From: Eretmocerus hayati
Taxonomy: Eukaryota > Arthropoda > Insecta > Hymenoptera > Aphelinidae
Assembly: GCA_029851415.1 (NCBI GenBank)
Contig: CM056742.1
Coordinates: 82,574,748-82,638,747 of the forward strand
Reading direction: 5' to 3'
DNA: 64,000 bases
The position numbers and the translations under genes were made by a program. Below, piece after piece: positions 44,328-57,109 of this stretch. Each line of letters starts with the position of its first letter. Position 1 is the stretch's first letter. Below the pieces are notes generated by a model. That model made no database searches. It saw only the letters and a list, made by a program, of their open reading frames with translations, and was not told the DNA's origin.

Positions 44328-47300
44328 TGAGCCTCCTGGCCCGTTCTTAAAAAAATTCCCGATTTTCAACCCCCGATTTGGGGCGTCGGCATTCACCGGG
44401 GGGGTTGCAAAAAATTCAGGCACCTTCTTTCGTCACAAAAAAGCAATCTCAATCGAGAAATTTTGGAACAGAGCCTCCTGGCCTGTTCTAGAAAAATTCC
44501 CGAATTTCAACCCCCGATTTGGGGGTGTCGGCATTCACCGGGGGGGTTGCAAAAAATTCAGGCACCTTCTTTCGTCCCAAGAAAGCGATCCCAATCGAGA
44601 AATTTTGGAACAAAGCCTCCTGGCCCGTTCTTAAAAAAATTCCCGATTTTCAACCCCCGATTTGGGGGTGTCGGCATTCACCGGGGGGGTCGCATAAATT
44701 TAGGCACCTTCTTTCGTCACAAAAAAGCAATCTCAATCGAGAAATTTTGGAACAGAGCCTCCTGGCCTGTTCTAGAAAAATTCCCGAATTTCAACCCCCG
44801 ATTTGGGGGTGTCGGCATTCACCGGGGGGGTTGCAAAAAATTCAGGCACCTTCTTTCGTCCCAAGAAAGCGATCCCAATCGAGAAATTTTGGAACTGAGC
44901 CTCCTGGCCCGTTCTTAAAAAAATTCCCGATTTTCAACCCCCGATTTGGGGCGTCGGCATTCACCGGGGGGGGGGGGGGTTGCAAAAAATTCAGGCACCT
45001 TCTTTCGTCACAAGAAAGCGATCCCAATCGAGAAATTTTGGAACAGAGCCTCCTGGCCCGTTCTTAAAAAAATTCCCGATTTTCAACCCCCGATTTGGGG
45101 GTGTCGGCATTCACCGGGGGGGTCGCATAAATTTAGGCACCTCCTTTCGTCACAAGGAAGCAATCCCAATCGAGAAATTTTGGAACAGAGCCTCCTGGCC
45201 TGTTCTAGAAAAATTCCCGAATTTCAACCCCCGATTTGGGGGTGTCGGCATTCACCGGGGGGGCTGCAAAAAATTCAGGCACCTTCTTTCGTCACAAGAA
45301 AGCGATCCCAATCGAGGAATTGTTGAACGGAGCCTCCTGGCCCGTTCTAAGAAAATTTCCGAATTTCAACCCCCGATTTGGGGGTGTCGGCAATCACCGG
45401 GGGGGGGGGGGGGTTGCAAAAAATTCAGACACCTTCTTTCGTCACAAAAAAGCGATCCCAATCGAGAAATTGTTGAACAGAGCCTCCTGGCCCGTTCTAA
45501 GAAAATTTCCGAATTTCAACCCCCGATTTGGGGGTGTCGGCATTCACCGGGGGGGTTGCAAAAGATTCAGGCACCTTCTTTCGTCACAAGAAAGCGATCC
45601 CAATCGAGAAATTTTGGAACAGAGCCTCCTGGCCTGTTCTAAAAAAATTCCCGATCTTCAACCCCCGATTCGGGGGTGTCGGCATTCACCGGGGGGGTTG
45701 AAAAAAATTCAGGCACCTTCTTTCGTCACAAGAAAGCGATCCCAATTGAGAAATTTTGGAACAGAGCATCCTAGCCTGTTCTAAAAAAATTCCCGAATTT
45801 CAACCCCCGATTTGGGGGTGTCGGCATTCACCGGGGGTGTTGCAAAAAATTCAGGCACCTTCTTCCGTCACAAGTAAGCGATCCCAATCGAGGAATTTTG
45901 GAACAGAGCTTCCTCGCCTGTTCTAAAAAAATTCCCGGATTTCAACCCCTGATTAGGGGGTGTCGGCATTCACCGGGGGGGTTGCAAAAAATCCAGGCAC
46001 CTTCTTTCGTCACAAGAAAGCGATCCCAATCGAGAAATTTTGGAACAGAGCCTCCTGGCCCGTTCTTGAAAAAATTCCCGATTTTCAACCCCCGATTTGG
46101 GGGTGTCGGCATTCACCGGGGGGGTCGCATAAATTTAGGCACCTTCTTTCGTCACAAGAAAGCAATTCCAATCGAGAAATTTTGGAACAGAGCCTCCTGG
46201 CCTGTTCTAGAAAAATTCCCGAATTCCAACCCCCGATTTGGGGGTGTCGGCATTCACCGGGGGGGCTGCAAAAAATTCAGGCACCTTCTCTCGTCACAAG
46301 AAAGCGATCCTAATCGAGAAATTTTGGAACAAAGCCTCCTGGCCTGTTCTAAAAAAATTCCCGAATTTCAACCCCCGATTTGGGGGGATCGGCATTCACC
46401 GGGTGGGTTGCAAAAAATCCAGGCACCTTCTTTCGTCACAAGAAAGCGATCCCAATCGAGAAATTTTGGAACAAAGCCTCCTGGCCTGTTCTAAAAAAAT
46501 TCCCGAATTTCAACTCCCGATTTGGGGGGATCGGCATTCACCGGGGGGGTTGCAAAAAATTCAGGCACCTTCTTTCGTCACAAGAAAGCGATCCCAATCG
46601 AGAAATTTTGGAACAAAGCCTCCTGGCCTGTTCTAAAAAAATTCCCGAATTTCAACCCCCGATTTGGGGGTGTCGGCATTCACCGGGGGGGTCGCATAAA
46701 TTTAGGCACCTTCTTTCGTCACAAAAAAGCAATCTCAATCGAGAAATTTTGGAACAGAGCCTCCTGGCCTGTTCTAGAAAAATTCCCGAATTTCAACCCC
46801 TGATTAGGGGGTGTCGGCATTCACCGGGGGGGTTGCAAAAAATCCAGGCACCTTCTTTCGTCACAAGAAAGCGATCCCAATCGAGAAATTTTGGAACAGA
46901 GCCTCCTGGCCCGTTCTTGAAAAAATTCCCGATTTTCAACCCCCGATTTGGGGGTGTCGGCATTCACCGGGGGGGTCGCATGAATTTAGGCACCTTCTTT
47001 CGTCACAAGAAAGCAATTCCAATCGAGAAATTTTGGAACAGAGCCTCCTGGCCTGTTCTAGAAAAATTCCCGAATTCCAACCCCCGATTTGGGGGTGTCG
47101 GCATTCACCGGGGGGGTTGCAAAAAATCCAGGCACCTTCTTTCGTCACAAGAAAGCGATCCCAATCGAGAAATTTTGGAACAGAGCCTCCTGGCCCGTTC
47201 TTGAAAAAATTCCCGATTTTCAACCCCCGATTTGGGGGTGTCGGCATTCACCGGGGGGGTCGCATAAATTTAGGCACCTTCTTTCGTCACAAGAAAGCAA

Positions 47301-49612
47301 TTCCAATCGAGAAATTTTGGAACAGAGCCTCCTGGCCTGTTCTAGAAAAATTCCCGAATTCCAACCCCCGATTTGGGGGTGTCGGCATTCACCGGGGGGG
47401 CTGCAAAAAATTCAGGCACCTTCTCTCGTCACAAGAAAGCGATCCTTATCGAGAAATTTTGGAACAAAGCCTCCTGGCCCGTTCTTAAAAAAATTCCCGA
47501 TTTTCAACCCCCGATTTGGGGCGTCGGCATTCACCGGTGGGGTTGCAAAATATTCAGGCACCTTCTTTCGTCACAAGGAAGCGATCCCAATCGAGAAATT
47601 TTGGAACAAAGCCTCCTGGCCTGTTCTAAAAAAATTCCCGAATTTCAACCCCCGATTTGGGGGGATCGGCATTCACCGGGTGGGTTGCAAAAAATCCAGG
47701 CACCTTCTTTCGTCACAAGAAAGCGATCCCAATCGAGGAATTTTGGAACAGAGCCTCCTGGCCCGTTCTTAAAAAAATTCCCGATTTTCAACCCCCGATT
47801 TGGGGGTGTCGGCATTCACCGGGGGGGTCGCATAAATTTAGGCACCTTCTTTCGTCACAAAAAAGCAATCTCAATCGAGAAATTTTGGAACAGAGCCTCC
47901 TGGCCTGTTCTAGAAAAATTCCCGAATTTCAACCCCCGATTTGGGGGTGTCGGCATTCACCGGGGGGGTTGCAAAAAATTCAGGCACCTTCTTTCGTCCC
48001 AAGAAAGCGATCCCAATCGAGAAATTTTGGAACTGAGCCTCCTGGCCCGTTCTTAAAAAATTCCCGATTTTCAACCCCCGATTTGGGGCGTCGGCATTCA
48101 CCGGGGGGGGGGGGTTGCAAAAAATTCAGGCACCTTCTTTCGTCACAAGAAAGCGATCCCAATCGAGAAATTTTGGAACAGAGCCTCCTGGCCCGTTCTT
48201 AAAAAAATTCCCGATTTTCAACCCCCGATTTGGGGGTGTCGGCATTCACCGGGGGGGGTCGCATAAATTTAGGCACCTTCTTTCGTCACAAGAAAGCAAT
48301 CCCAATCGAGAAATTTTGGAACAGAGCCTCCTGGCCTGTTCTAGAAAAATTCCCGAATTTCAACCCCCGATTTGGGGGTGTCGGCATTCACCGGGGGGGC
48401 TGCAAAAAATTCAGGCACCTTCTTTCGTCACAAGAAAGCGATCCCAATCGAGAAATTGTTGAACAGAGCCTCCTGGCCCGTTCTAAGAAAATTTCCGAAT
48501 TTCAACCCCCGATTTGGGGGTGTCGGCAATCACCGGGGGGGGGGGGGGGGTTGCAAAAAATTCAGACACCTTCTTTCGTCACAAAAAAGCGATCCCAATC
48601 GAGAAATTGTTGAACAGAGCCTCCTGGCCCGTTCTAAGAAAATTTCCGAATTTCAACCCTCGATTTGGGGGTGTCGGCATTCACCGGGGGGGTTGCAAAA
48701 GATTCAGGCACCTTCTTTCGTCACAAGAAAGCGATCCCAATCGAGAAATTTTGGAACAGAGCCTCCTGGCCTGTTCTTAAAAAATTCCCGATCTTCAACC
48801 CCCGATTCGGGGGTGTCGGCATTCACCGGGGGGGTTGAAAAAAATTCAGGCACCTTCTTTCGTCACAAGAAAGCGATCCCAATTGAGAAATTTTGGAACA
48901 GAGCATCCTAGCCTGTTCTAAAAAAATTCCCGAATTTCAACCCCCGATTTGGGGGTGTCGGCATTCACCGGGGGTGTTGAAAAAAATTCAGGCACCTTCT
49001 TTCGTCACAAGAAAGCGATCCCAATTGAGAAATTTTGGAACAGAGCATCCTAGCCTGTTCTAAAAAAATTCCCGAATTTCAACCCCCGATTTGGGGGTGT
49101 CGGCATTCACCGGGGGTGTTGCAAAAAATTCAGGCACCTTCTTCCGTCACAAGTAAGCGATCCCAATCGAGAAATTTTGGAACAGAGCTTCCTCGCCTCT
49201 TCTAAAAAAATTCCCGGATTTCAACCCCTGATTAGGGGGTGTCGGCATTCACCGGGGGGGTTGCAAAAAATCCAGGCACCTTCTTTCGTCACAAGAAAGC
49301 GATCCCAATCGAGAAATTTTGGAACAGAGCCTCCTGGCCTGTTCTAAAAAAATTCCCGAATTTCAACCCCCGATTTGGGGGGATCGGCATTCACCGGGTG
49401 GGTTGCAAAAAATCCAGGCACCTTCTTTCGTCACAAGAAAGCGATCCCAATCGAGAAATTTTGGAACAAAGCCTCCTGGCCTGTTCTCAAAAAATTCCCG
49501 AATTTCAACTCCCGATTTGGGGGGATCGGCATTCACCGGGGGGGTTGCAAAAAATTCAGGCACCTTCTTTCGTCACAAGAAAGCGATCCCAATCGAGAAA
49601 TTTTGGAACTGA

Positions 49613-49941
49613 CAAGGAGAGGTCATGGTCTGTGGGTCGTGGATTTGGCTGAAACTCTGGGAATCATCTCCTTTTGGCACCACGAGATGATGTCCAGAAC
49701 GGCTTACTTGAATGCTAAAGTGTTTTAGAGCTACAGCTATAGAGATTATCATTGTCAGTATATCTATATATGCGACTTTTTAACATGGGCCTATATGGGC
49801 AATGCTAATGTCATGGGTTGTAGCTCCAAAACGCTTCAGCATTCAAGTAAGCGGTTTTGGATATCATCTTTTGGTGCCAAAAGGAGATGATTCCCAGAGT
49901 TTCAGCCGAATCCCCGACCCACAGACCATGACCTCCCCTTG
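49613..49941. mobile_element. 329-bp MITE in satellite A, copy 2
   Basis: Same sequence and same insertion point as 43,999-44,327, displaced 5,614 bp, with TGA at 49,610-49,612 and 49,942-49,944. Identity of both element and flanks means it was copied with the surrounding satellite rather than inserted twice. Confidence 0.88.
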
Positions 49942-52900
49942 TGAGCCTCCTGGCCCGTTCTTAAAAAAATTCCCGATTTTCAACCCCCGATTTGGGGCGT
50001 CGGCATTCACCGGGGGGGGTTGCAAAAAATTCAGGCACCTTCTTTCGTCACAAGGAAGCGATCCCAATCGAGAAATTTTGGAACAAAGCCTCCTGGCCTG
50101 TTCTAAAAAAATTCCCGAATTTCAACCCCCGATTTGGGGGGATCGGCATTCACCGGGTGGGTTGCAAAAAATCCAGGCACCTTCTTTCGTCACAAGGAAG
50201 CGATCCCAATCGAGAAATTTTGGAACAGAGCCTCCTGGCTCGTTCTTAAAAAAATTCCCGATTTTCAACCCCCGATTTGGGGGTGTCGGCATTCACCGGG
50301 GGGGTCGCATAAATTTAGGCACCTTCTTTCGTCACAAAAAAGCAATCTCAATCGAGAAATTTCGGAACAGAGCCTCCTGGCCTGTTCTAGAAAAATTCCC
50401 GAATTTCAACCCCCGATTTGGGGGTGTCGGCATTCACCGGGGGGGTTGCAAAAAATTCAGGCACCTTCTTTCGTCCCAAGAAAGCGATCCCAATCGAGAA
50501 ATTTTGGAACTGAGCCTCCTGGCCCGTTCTTAAAAAAATTCCCGATTTTCAACCCCCGATTTGGGGCGTCGGCATTCACCGGGGGGGTCGCATAAATTTA
50601 GGCACCTCCTTTCGTCACAAGAAAGCAATCCCAATCGAGAAATTTTGGAACAGAGCCTCCTGGCCTGTTCTAGAAAAATTCCCGAATCTCAACCCCCGAT
50701 TTGGGGGTGTCGGCATTCACCGGGGGGGCTGCAAAAAATTCAGGCACCTTCTTTCGTCACAAGAAAGCGATCCCAATCGAGAAATTGTTGAACAGAGCCT
50801 CCTGGCCCGTTCTAAGAAAATTTCCGAATTTCAACCCCCGATTTGGGGGTGTCGGCAATCACCGGGGGGGGGTTGCAAAAAATTCAGACACCTTCTTTCG
50901 TCACGAAAAAGCGATCCCAATCGAGAAATTGTTGAACAGAGCCTCCTGGCCCGTTCTAAGAAAATTTCCGAATTTCAACCCCCGATTTGGGGGTGTCGGC
51001 ATTCACCGGGGGGGTTGCAAAAGATTGAGGCACCTTTTTTCGTCACAAGAAAGCGATCCCAGTCGAGAAATTTTGGAACAGAGCCTCCTGGCCTGTTCTA
51101 AAAAAATTCCCGATCTTCAACCCCCGATTCGGGGGTGTCGGCATTCACCGGGGGGGTTGAAAAAAATTCAGGCACCTTCTTTCGTCCTAAGAAAGTGATC
51201 CCAATTGAGAAATTTTGGAACAGAGCATCCTAGCCTGTTCTAAAAAAATTCCCGAATTTCAACCCCCGATTTGGGGGTGTCGGCATTCACCGGGGGTGTT
51301 GCAAAAAATTCAGGCACCTTCTTCCGTCACAAGTAAGCGATCCCAATCGAGAAATTTTGGAACAGAGCTTCCTCGCCTGTTCTAAAAAAATTCCCGGATT
51401 TCAACCCCTGATTTGGGGGTGTCGGCATTCACCGGGGGGGTTGCGAAAAATCCAGGCACCTTCTTTCGTCACAAGAATGCGATCCCAATCGAGAAATTTT
51501 GGAACAGAGCCTCCTGGCCCGTTCTTAAAAAATTCCCGATTTTCAACCCCCGATTTGGGGGTGTCGGCATTCACCGGGGGGGTCGCATAAATTTAGGCAC
51601 CTTCTTTCGTCACAAGAAAGCAATCCCAATCGAGAAATTTTGGAAAAGAGCCTCCTGGCCTGTTCTAGAAAAATTCCCGAATTTCAACCCCCGATTTGGG
51701 GGTGTCGGCATTCACCGGGGGGGCTGCAAAAAATTCAGGCACCTTCTTTCGTCACAAGAAAGCGATCCCAATCGAGAAATTGTTGAACAGAGCCTCCTGG
51801 CCCGTTCTAAGAAAACTTCCGAATTTCAACCCCCGATTTGGGGGTGTCGGCAATCACCGGGGGGGGGGTTGCAAAAAATTCAGACACCTTCTTTCGTCAC
51901 AAAAAAGCGATCCCAATCGAGAAATTGTTGAACAGAGCCTCCTGGCCCGTTCTAAGAAAATTTCCGAATTTCAACCCCCGATTTGGGGGTGTCGGCATTC
52001 ACCGGGGGGGTTGCAAAAGATTCAGGCACCTTCTTCCGTCACAAGAAAGCGATCCCAATCGAGAAATTTTGGAACAGAGCCTCCTGGCCCGTTCTTAAAA
52101 AAATTCCCGATTTTCAACCCCCGATTTGGGGGTGTCGGCATTCACCGGGGGGGTCGCATGAATTTAGGCACCTTCTTTCGTCACAAGAAAGCAATCCCAA
52201 TCGAGAAATTTTGGAACAGAGCCTCCTGCCCTGTTCTAGAAAAATTCCCGAATTTCAACCCCCGATTTGGGGGTGTCGGCATTCACCGGGGGGGCTGCAA
52301 AAAATTCAGGCACCTTCTTTCGTCACAAGAAAGCGATCCCAATCGAGAAATTTTGGAACAGAGCCTCCTGGCCTGTTCTAAAAAAATTCCCGAATTTCAA
52401 CCCCCGATTTGGGGGTGTCGGCATTCACCGGGGGGGTTGCAAAAAATTCAGACACCTTCTTTCGTCACAAAAAAGCGATCCCAATCGAGAAATTGTTGAA
52501 CAGAGCCTCCTGGCCCGTTCTAAGAAAATTTCCGAATTTCAACCCCCGATTTGGGGGTGTCGGCATTCACCGGGGGGGTTGCAAAAGATTCAGGCACCTT
52601 CTTTCGTCACAAGAAAGCGATCCCAATCGAGAAATTTTGGAACAGAGCCTCCTGGCCTGTTCTAAAAAAATTCCCGATCTTCAACCCCCGATTCGGGGGT
52701 GTCGGCATCCACCGGGGGGGTTGAAAAAAATTCAGGCACCTTCTTTCGTCACAAGAAAGCGATCCCAATTGAGAAATTTTGGAACAGAGCATCCTAGCCT
52801 GTTCTTAAAAAAATTCCCGAATTTCAACCCCCGATTTGGGGGTGTCGGCATTCACCGGGGGTGTTGCAAAAAATTCAGGCACCTTCTTCCGTCACAAGTA

Positions 52901-53639
52901 AGCGATCCCAATCGAGAAATTTTGGAACAGAGCTTCCTCGCCTGTTCTAAACAAATTCCCGGATTTCAACCGATTTGGGGGTGTCGGCATTCACCGGGGG
53001 GTTGCAAAAAATTCAGGCACCTTCTTCCGTCACAAGAAAGCGATCCCACTCGAGAAATTTTGGAACAGAGCCTCCTGGCCTGTTCTAAAAAAATTCCCGA
53101 ATTTCAACACCCGATTTGGGGGTGTCGGCATTCACCGGGGGGGTTGCAAAAAATTCAGGCACCTTCTTTCGGCACAAGAAAGCGATCCCAATCGAGAAAT
53201 TTTGGAACAGAGCCTCCTGGCCTGTTGTAAAAAAGTTCCCGAATTTCAACCCCCTTTTTGGGGGTGTCGGCATTCACCGGGGGGGGTTGCAAAAAATTCA
53301 GGCACCTTCTTCCGTCACAAGAAAGCGATCCCAATCGAGTAATTTTGGGACAGAGCCTCCTGGCCTGTTGTAAAAAAGTTCCCAAATTTCAACCCCCTTT
53401 TTGTGGGTGTCGGCATTCACCGGGGGGGTTGCAAAAAATTCAGGCACCTTCTTCCGTCACAAGAAAGCGATCCCAATCGAGTAATTTTGGGACAGAGCCT
53501 CCTGGCCTGTTCTAAAAAAATTCCCGAATTCCAACCCCCGATTTGGGGGTGTCGGCATTCACCGGGGGGGGGGGGGGGGGTTGCAAAAAATTCAGGCACC
53601 TTCTTTCGTCACAAAAAAGCGATCCCAATCAAGAAATTT

Positions 53640-53716
53640 TGGAACAGAGGTTCGAATTCAAGAAAAAAATTTTCTCGACTTTCGATTAAGATAATCGATT
53701 GGAACTTCAGAGTCAT
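53640..53716 (+). repeat. Border of the satellite A array, shared with 16.1 kb
   Basis: Runs from GGAACAGAGGTTCGAATTC through TCGATTAAGATAATCGATTGG to CTTCAGAGTCAT, and is the inverse of 16,143-16,212. TCGATT-AAGAT-AATCGA is itself a small palindrome. Confidence 0.75.
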
Positions 53717-55990
53717 ATAAAACGCACACTAACGCGCGAGACTGAAACCCCGATCAAAATGTAAAAAATTCTCACAACAGAAAAATAGTTGAGACGGATC
53801 AGCTGTTTGACTGACGCAGAGAGATTAGAGCGTTGGGTCGACCGATCTTCCCCATCAAATTACGAGAAAAATGACCGATCGCGTCTATCTTCTGCTACAG
53901 CATGACCCTATGCGCCAAACATATACCACTCCACACGAATACTAAACGTTTAAAAGAGAGTGGCGAGTTCCACTCCATTCGACTCCCGAACGTGACCACC
54001 GACAAGATATTTTTAATGGAGCATAATACTTATATTATCTATGATATGCTACGAGCCGCGCCAACGCCGAATACATGCGTCGCATATCCATCAGCTGGCT
54101 CACAGCTGAGTGAACGAAATTCATAAGTGCGAGTGAGACCGCACTATACATGCATGAAGGAAACGATACGCTCACCAATTACTCCGCGATGACTGCGTTG
54201 TGCAACAGCCACCTTATCTCCACTCCTTTGTAGTGCGCGCTCTTCCAGCTGAGCGCGCGACTCGCAGTGGCGATGAAGACGAAGCAAGTTGGCGGAGAAG
54301 ACAGCGGTGGCAGGGAGCGACGTCAACATGACGTAGCGCCGGCTAGCAGCAGGTGATGGCGCGATGCGCGGGATAATACCCGGAAGCGCGCATAAAAAAT
54401 TCCACGCGGCTTACCCTGCTGCAGCTTGACTCGAAAATGGTCACCAGCTGCTCGTCCCGATGCCGTGTTGCTGCTTGCTGCGGGGCCGGGGATGTGTGCA
54501 CCTCGTAGACTCCGGTGCCGCACCAAGCCAGTACTTGAGGCTCAAATTGCCTCTTTGATGATTTAGCTCACATCGAACACAATGTCCATCGGTTGCGAGC
54601 TCCTTTCTCTCCGCGCACTCACATCACTTGCACTCGCGCGACGAGATTCACTCGAAACCCAGCGATGCCACTATTAAAGTACAGAACCGAATTTAGGGCA
54701 CCAACCACGCTCTGCTATCAAAATGTTTGGGTGATGCCCAGAATATTAGTTATAAGATCGCGATGGGGCGCTCGAGGCCAGGGCAGTGGAAGCGTAAATT
54801 TATAACTCTCGATTTCTGTGATGAAAAAATGGTTGAATTTATCCACTTTCCGTTTCACTACATTTGGTTATAGGAAAAAGGCGCGAGGGGAGGGAGGGGT
54901 GGAATCGCGACGCGGAGAGATCAGTTTGCGGAGAAAATGCGATGGAGCTCACGGCACTTGATATCGCGAGGGTGAGCTAGGTTTACAATAATTAGCCTGC
55001 TCGGCTGTCGGTGGCCAACTGCCGGTTCGCCGAAGCAAGATCGCTGTCGAGGCCGAGAGGGACTGAGGAAGAGCAATGTTGCCAAATTCCTAGGAATTTC
55101 GAATGTGCCAATCAGCAGGCATCCAAATCATACGATTTTAAGGAGAGAAAAGTTCATTGCTCTGCCTTGACTCTCTCGTTCTCGAAAGCTCTAGAAATAT
55201 ATCCGAATACAACCGACTTCCCCGAACACTTACCGCAATATTCCCGCTTGCGATCGTTCCATTAATCATCCTTTGTCCACCCTCGCTCTCTGTAAGGGCA
55301 ACTCCTACTAACGCACTCGCATTCTCCGAGATTGAGAACAAAAACCTAGTATTGGTGTCCCACATCCACGAAAAGGGACTGAGCGGTTAAGCATGCTGAA
55401 GTGGACCTTGTCAGGTATAGTCCAGAAAGTATTCTCGCCCTCTTTCAAACCCCAAGCTATGGAGAAAGCAATGGTTCGTAGGTCCCGAAGTCGCCCCCGT
55501 TTTCTATGGCACCCTAGAAACCCTCTTAAAAACGCTAAAAATCGATGTTCCTCCTATCAAACCGCATTCTGACGCATTTCAACGAATCGATCCGAAAATT
55601 TTTGGACATATTTTCGAAACTTCAACGAACAGAGAAAAGATATCCGCATACTGACAACTTTGGATTCAGGCCCCGAGAAAATTAATCAAAACTAAAAAGT
55701 CAATTTTCTCGTGTGAATTGGAAAGAAGAACGTTAGAAAACCAATACATTGTGTTCATCAGGTTATTTTGCATCGAAAATAGGTATTTTTCTAATTTTTT
55801 AGGTGGTGGAACGTGGTCAAAAATGCAAAAAATCGTTTTCAAAGCAAATTTTGATTCAGTAATTTGCATCTTCTGCGCGTGCGCGTTTTTCTACGTCTCT
55901 GAAAGTGTTTTCATCCGGAAGCTGATGCAATTTCCTTCAATATAACCCGTTAAGGAGGTCGATTTGATGCAGTGATACCTGAGATCAGCA
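53717..55990. other. No firm gene; GC-rich patch at 54,060-54,560
   Basis: A CpG- and GC-rich patch stands out from its AT-rich surroundings and might be a promoter region or first exon. On the minus strand an ATG at 54,329 opens a frame of 51 codons to a good donor (ATTG/GTGAGCG) at 54,176, but no partner exon was found. ORFs at 55.0-55.4 kb are open on both strands without recognisable domains. Confidence 0.35.
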
Positions 55991-56009
55991 TGCTAGTGCA
56001 CAAATCCGC

Positions 56010-56165
56010 ATTAGTGCACGGATACGATGACGGAGCCGACTGTATACGGATACATACGGGTAAACGGGTGTACACGGATACGAATACCCACGGGCAGAGC
56101 TCGTGCACAGGTCCGCACGGATACGATGACGGAGCCGACTGACAGCGGATAGATACGTTTAGACG
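56010..56165 (+). repeat. Direct duplication of a GGATACGATGACGGAGCCGA unit
   Basis: GCACGGATACGATGACGGAG with following bases occurs near 56,017 and 56,108, with related ACGGATA words between, giving a period of about 91 bp. Confidence 0.6.
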
Positions 56166-56649
56166 GGTACACTGAAAAATTTTGAGTCGAGCTGACAGGC
56201 CGTGAAGTTCGACCTAGCCGCAGGCCGGCATCGCGAATCCTGCTCTGAGCTCGGCAAGGACTGCGGTAAGTATATCGGGGCTTGCGATAAGACCAACCAA
56301 GCCTGGCGCTTGGAGCGCGCCGAGTTCTGCGGCAGGGAGGTGTACTAAACTCGTCGCTAGGTCGAGCGCAAGTCTGTCGCACGCCTTGGCCTGTCCTAAC
56401 GACACATCGGCTGAGTCCTGCAGACGCCCGCCCCATTAAACCCCATAGAATAACGATAGAGAATTATTAACAATAATATATATCATTGTTAATAAATCAC
56501 CGTCTTATCCAATATCTTAGCTGCATTGTTCAAGATGTATTTTTTATTCTTGTACAATGCGTTTTTTGTGAAACACATACCCATCATACAATAGCAAGCT
56601 CTTCGAGTGGCTCGATGAACATGTATATTCTTTGAGCACTCTCAGTCAG

Positions 56650-56731
56650 AATAGTAGTTCAGCCTACTGGATAAGATTGTCGCCCAGCACGCAATAGCTC
56701 TGGGTTCAAATCCTTCAATGGGTTTTTTTTT
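56650..56731 (+). ncRNA. tRNA-like sequence with Pol III-type terminator
   Basis: A weak box A (TAGTTCAGCCTA, about 56,654) and a perfect box B GGTTCAAATCC (56,703-56,713) are followed by a nine-T run at 56,723. ATTGT..GCAAT can pair as an anticodon-like stem with an oversized loop. Acceptor pairing fails. Likely a degenerate tRNA-derived element. Confidence 0.4.
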
Positions 56732-57086
56732 CCATGAAAATTTTCTGTTCTGACACGAATTTTTGTGTAGACAAGGTTAATTTTTTTGCTACGAAGACTT
56801 GGTATCCAACTCGATGAATATCGATTTTCATTGGGTTCCTGGAAAATTTTTCCATGGACTGCTCAGCATTTATGGGATTGATTACTGGATCTTTACAGAA
56901 ATCAATCTGGTAAGAACCTCAAAAGTCAAAAATCTCCCGAAGAATAAGAAACACGTCGTGCATTATTCAGCTACTCATATTGTAAATTACAAGTTGTTGA
57001 TGCGAGTGTTTCGTGGCTGGTTGCCATGATGTATGTAATAATTTTGTTGAATTGCACACATACATAGTACATCATAATTTCTATAC

Positions 57087-57109
57087 CAGGTATACATAAT
57101 GTATACCTG
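57087..57109. repeat. Perfect 11-bp-arm palindrome
   Basis: CAGGTATACAT, A, ATGTATACCTG. Confidence 0.8.

Larger units (their letters stand above)
43171..53650 (+). repeat. 142-bp satellite A, long array, about 70 copies
   Basis: TCGGCATTCACC recurs every 142-143 bp. Monomer blocks: CAACCCCCGATTTGGGGGTG, TCGGCATTCACC with a G run of 5-14, CAAAAAATTCAGGCACCTTC, CACAAGAAAGCGATCCCAAT, GAGCCTCCTGGCCTGTTC. Variant monomers (GTCGCATAAATTTAGG; GAAATTGTTGAACAG; GGGGGGATCGGC) recur in the same local order, for example 44,340-45,780 and 49,950-51,240, so larger blocks were amplified. Long ORFs (up to 274 codons) in several frames are by-products of a stop-poor repeat whose length is 3n+1. Confidence 0.97.

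Noticed and set aside
16212..53650. CRISPR-like array
   Set aside because: The repeats are contiguous 142-bp satellite monomers without unique spacers in a eukaryotic context.
43187..53720. Many overlapping plus-strand ORFs of 76-274 codons with repeated GGVGIHRGG, GCRHSPGG and GVSAFTGG peptides
   Set aside because: They are the three frames of a stop-poor 142-bp satellite; the peptide repeat follows the DNA period and no start context or domain supports translation.
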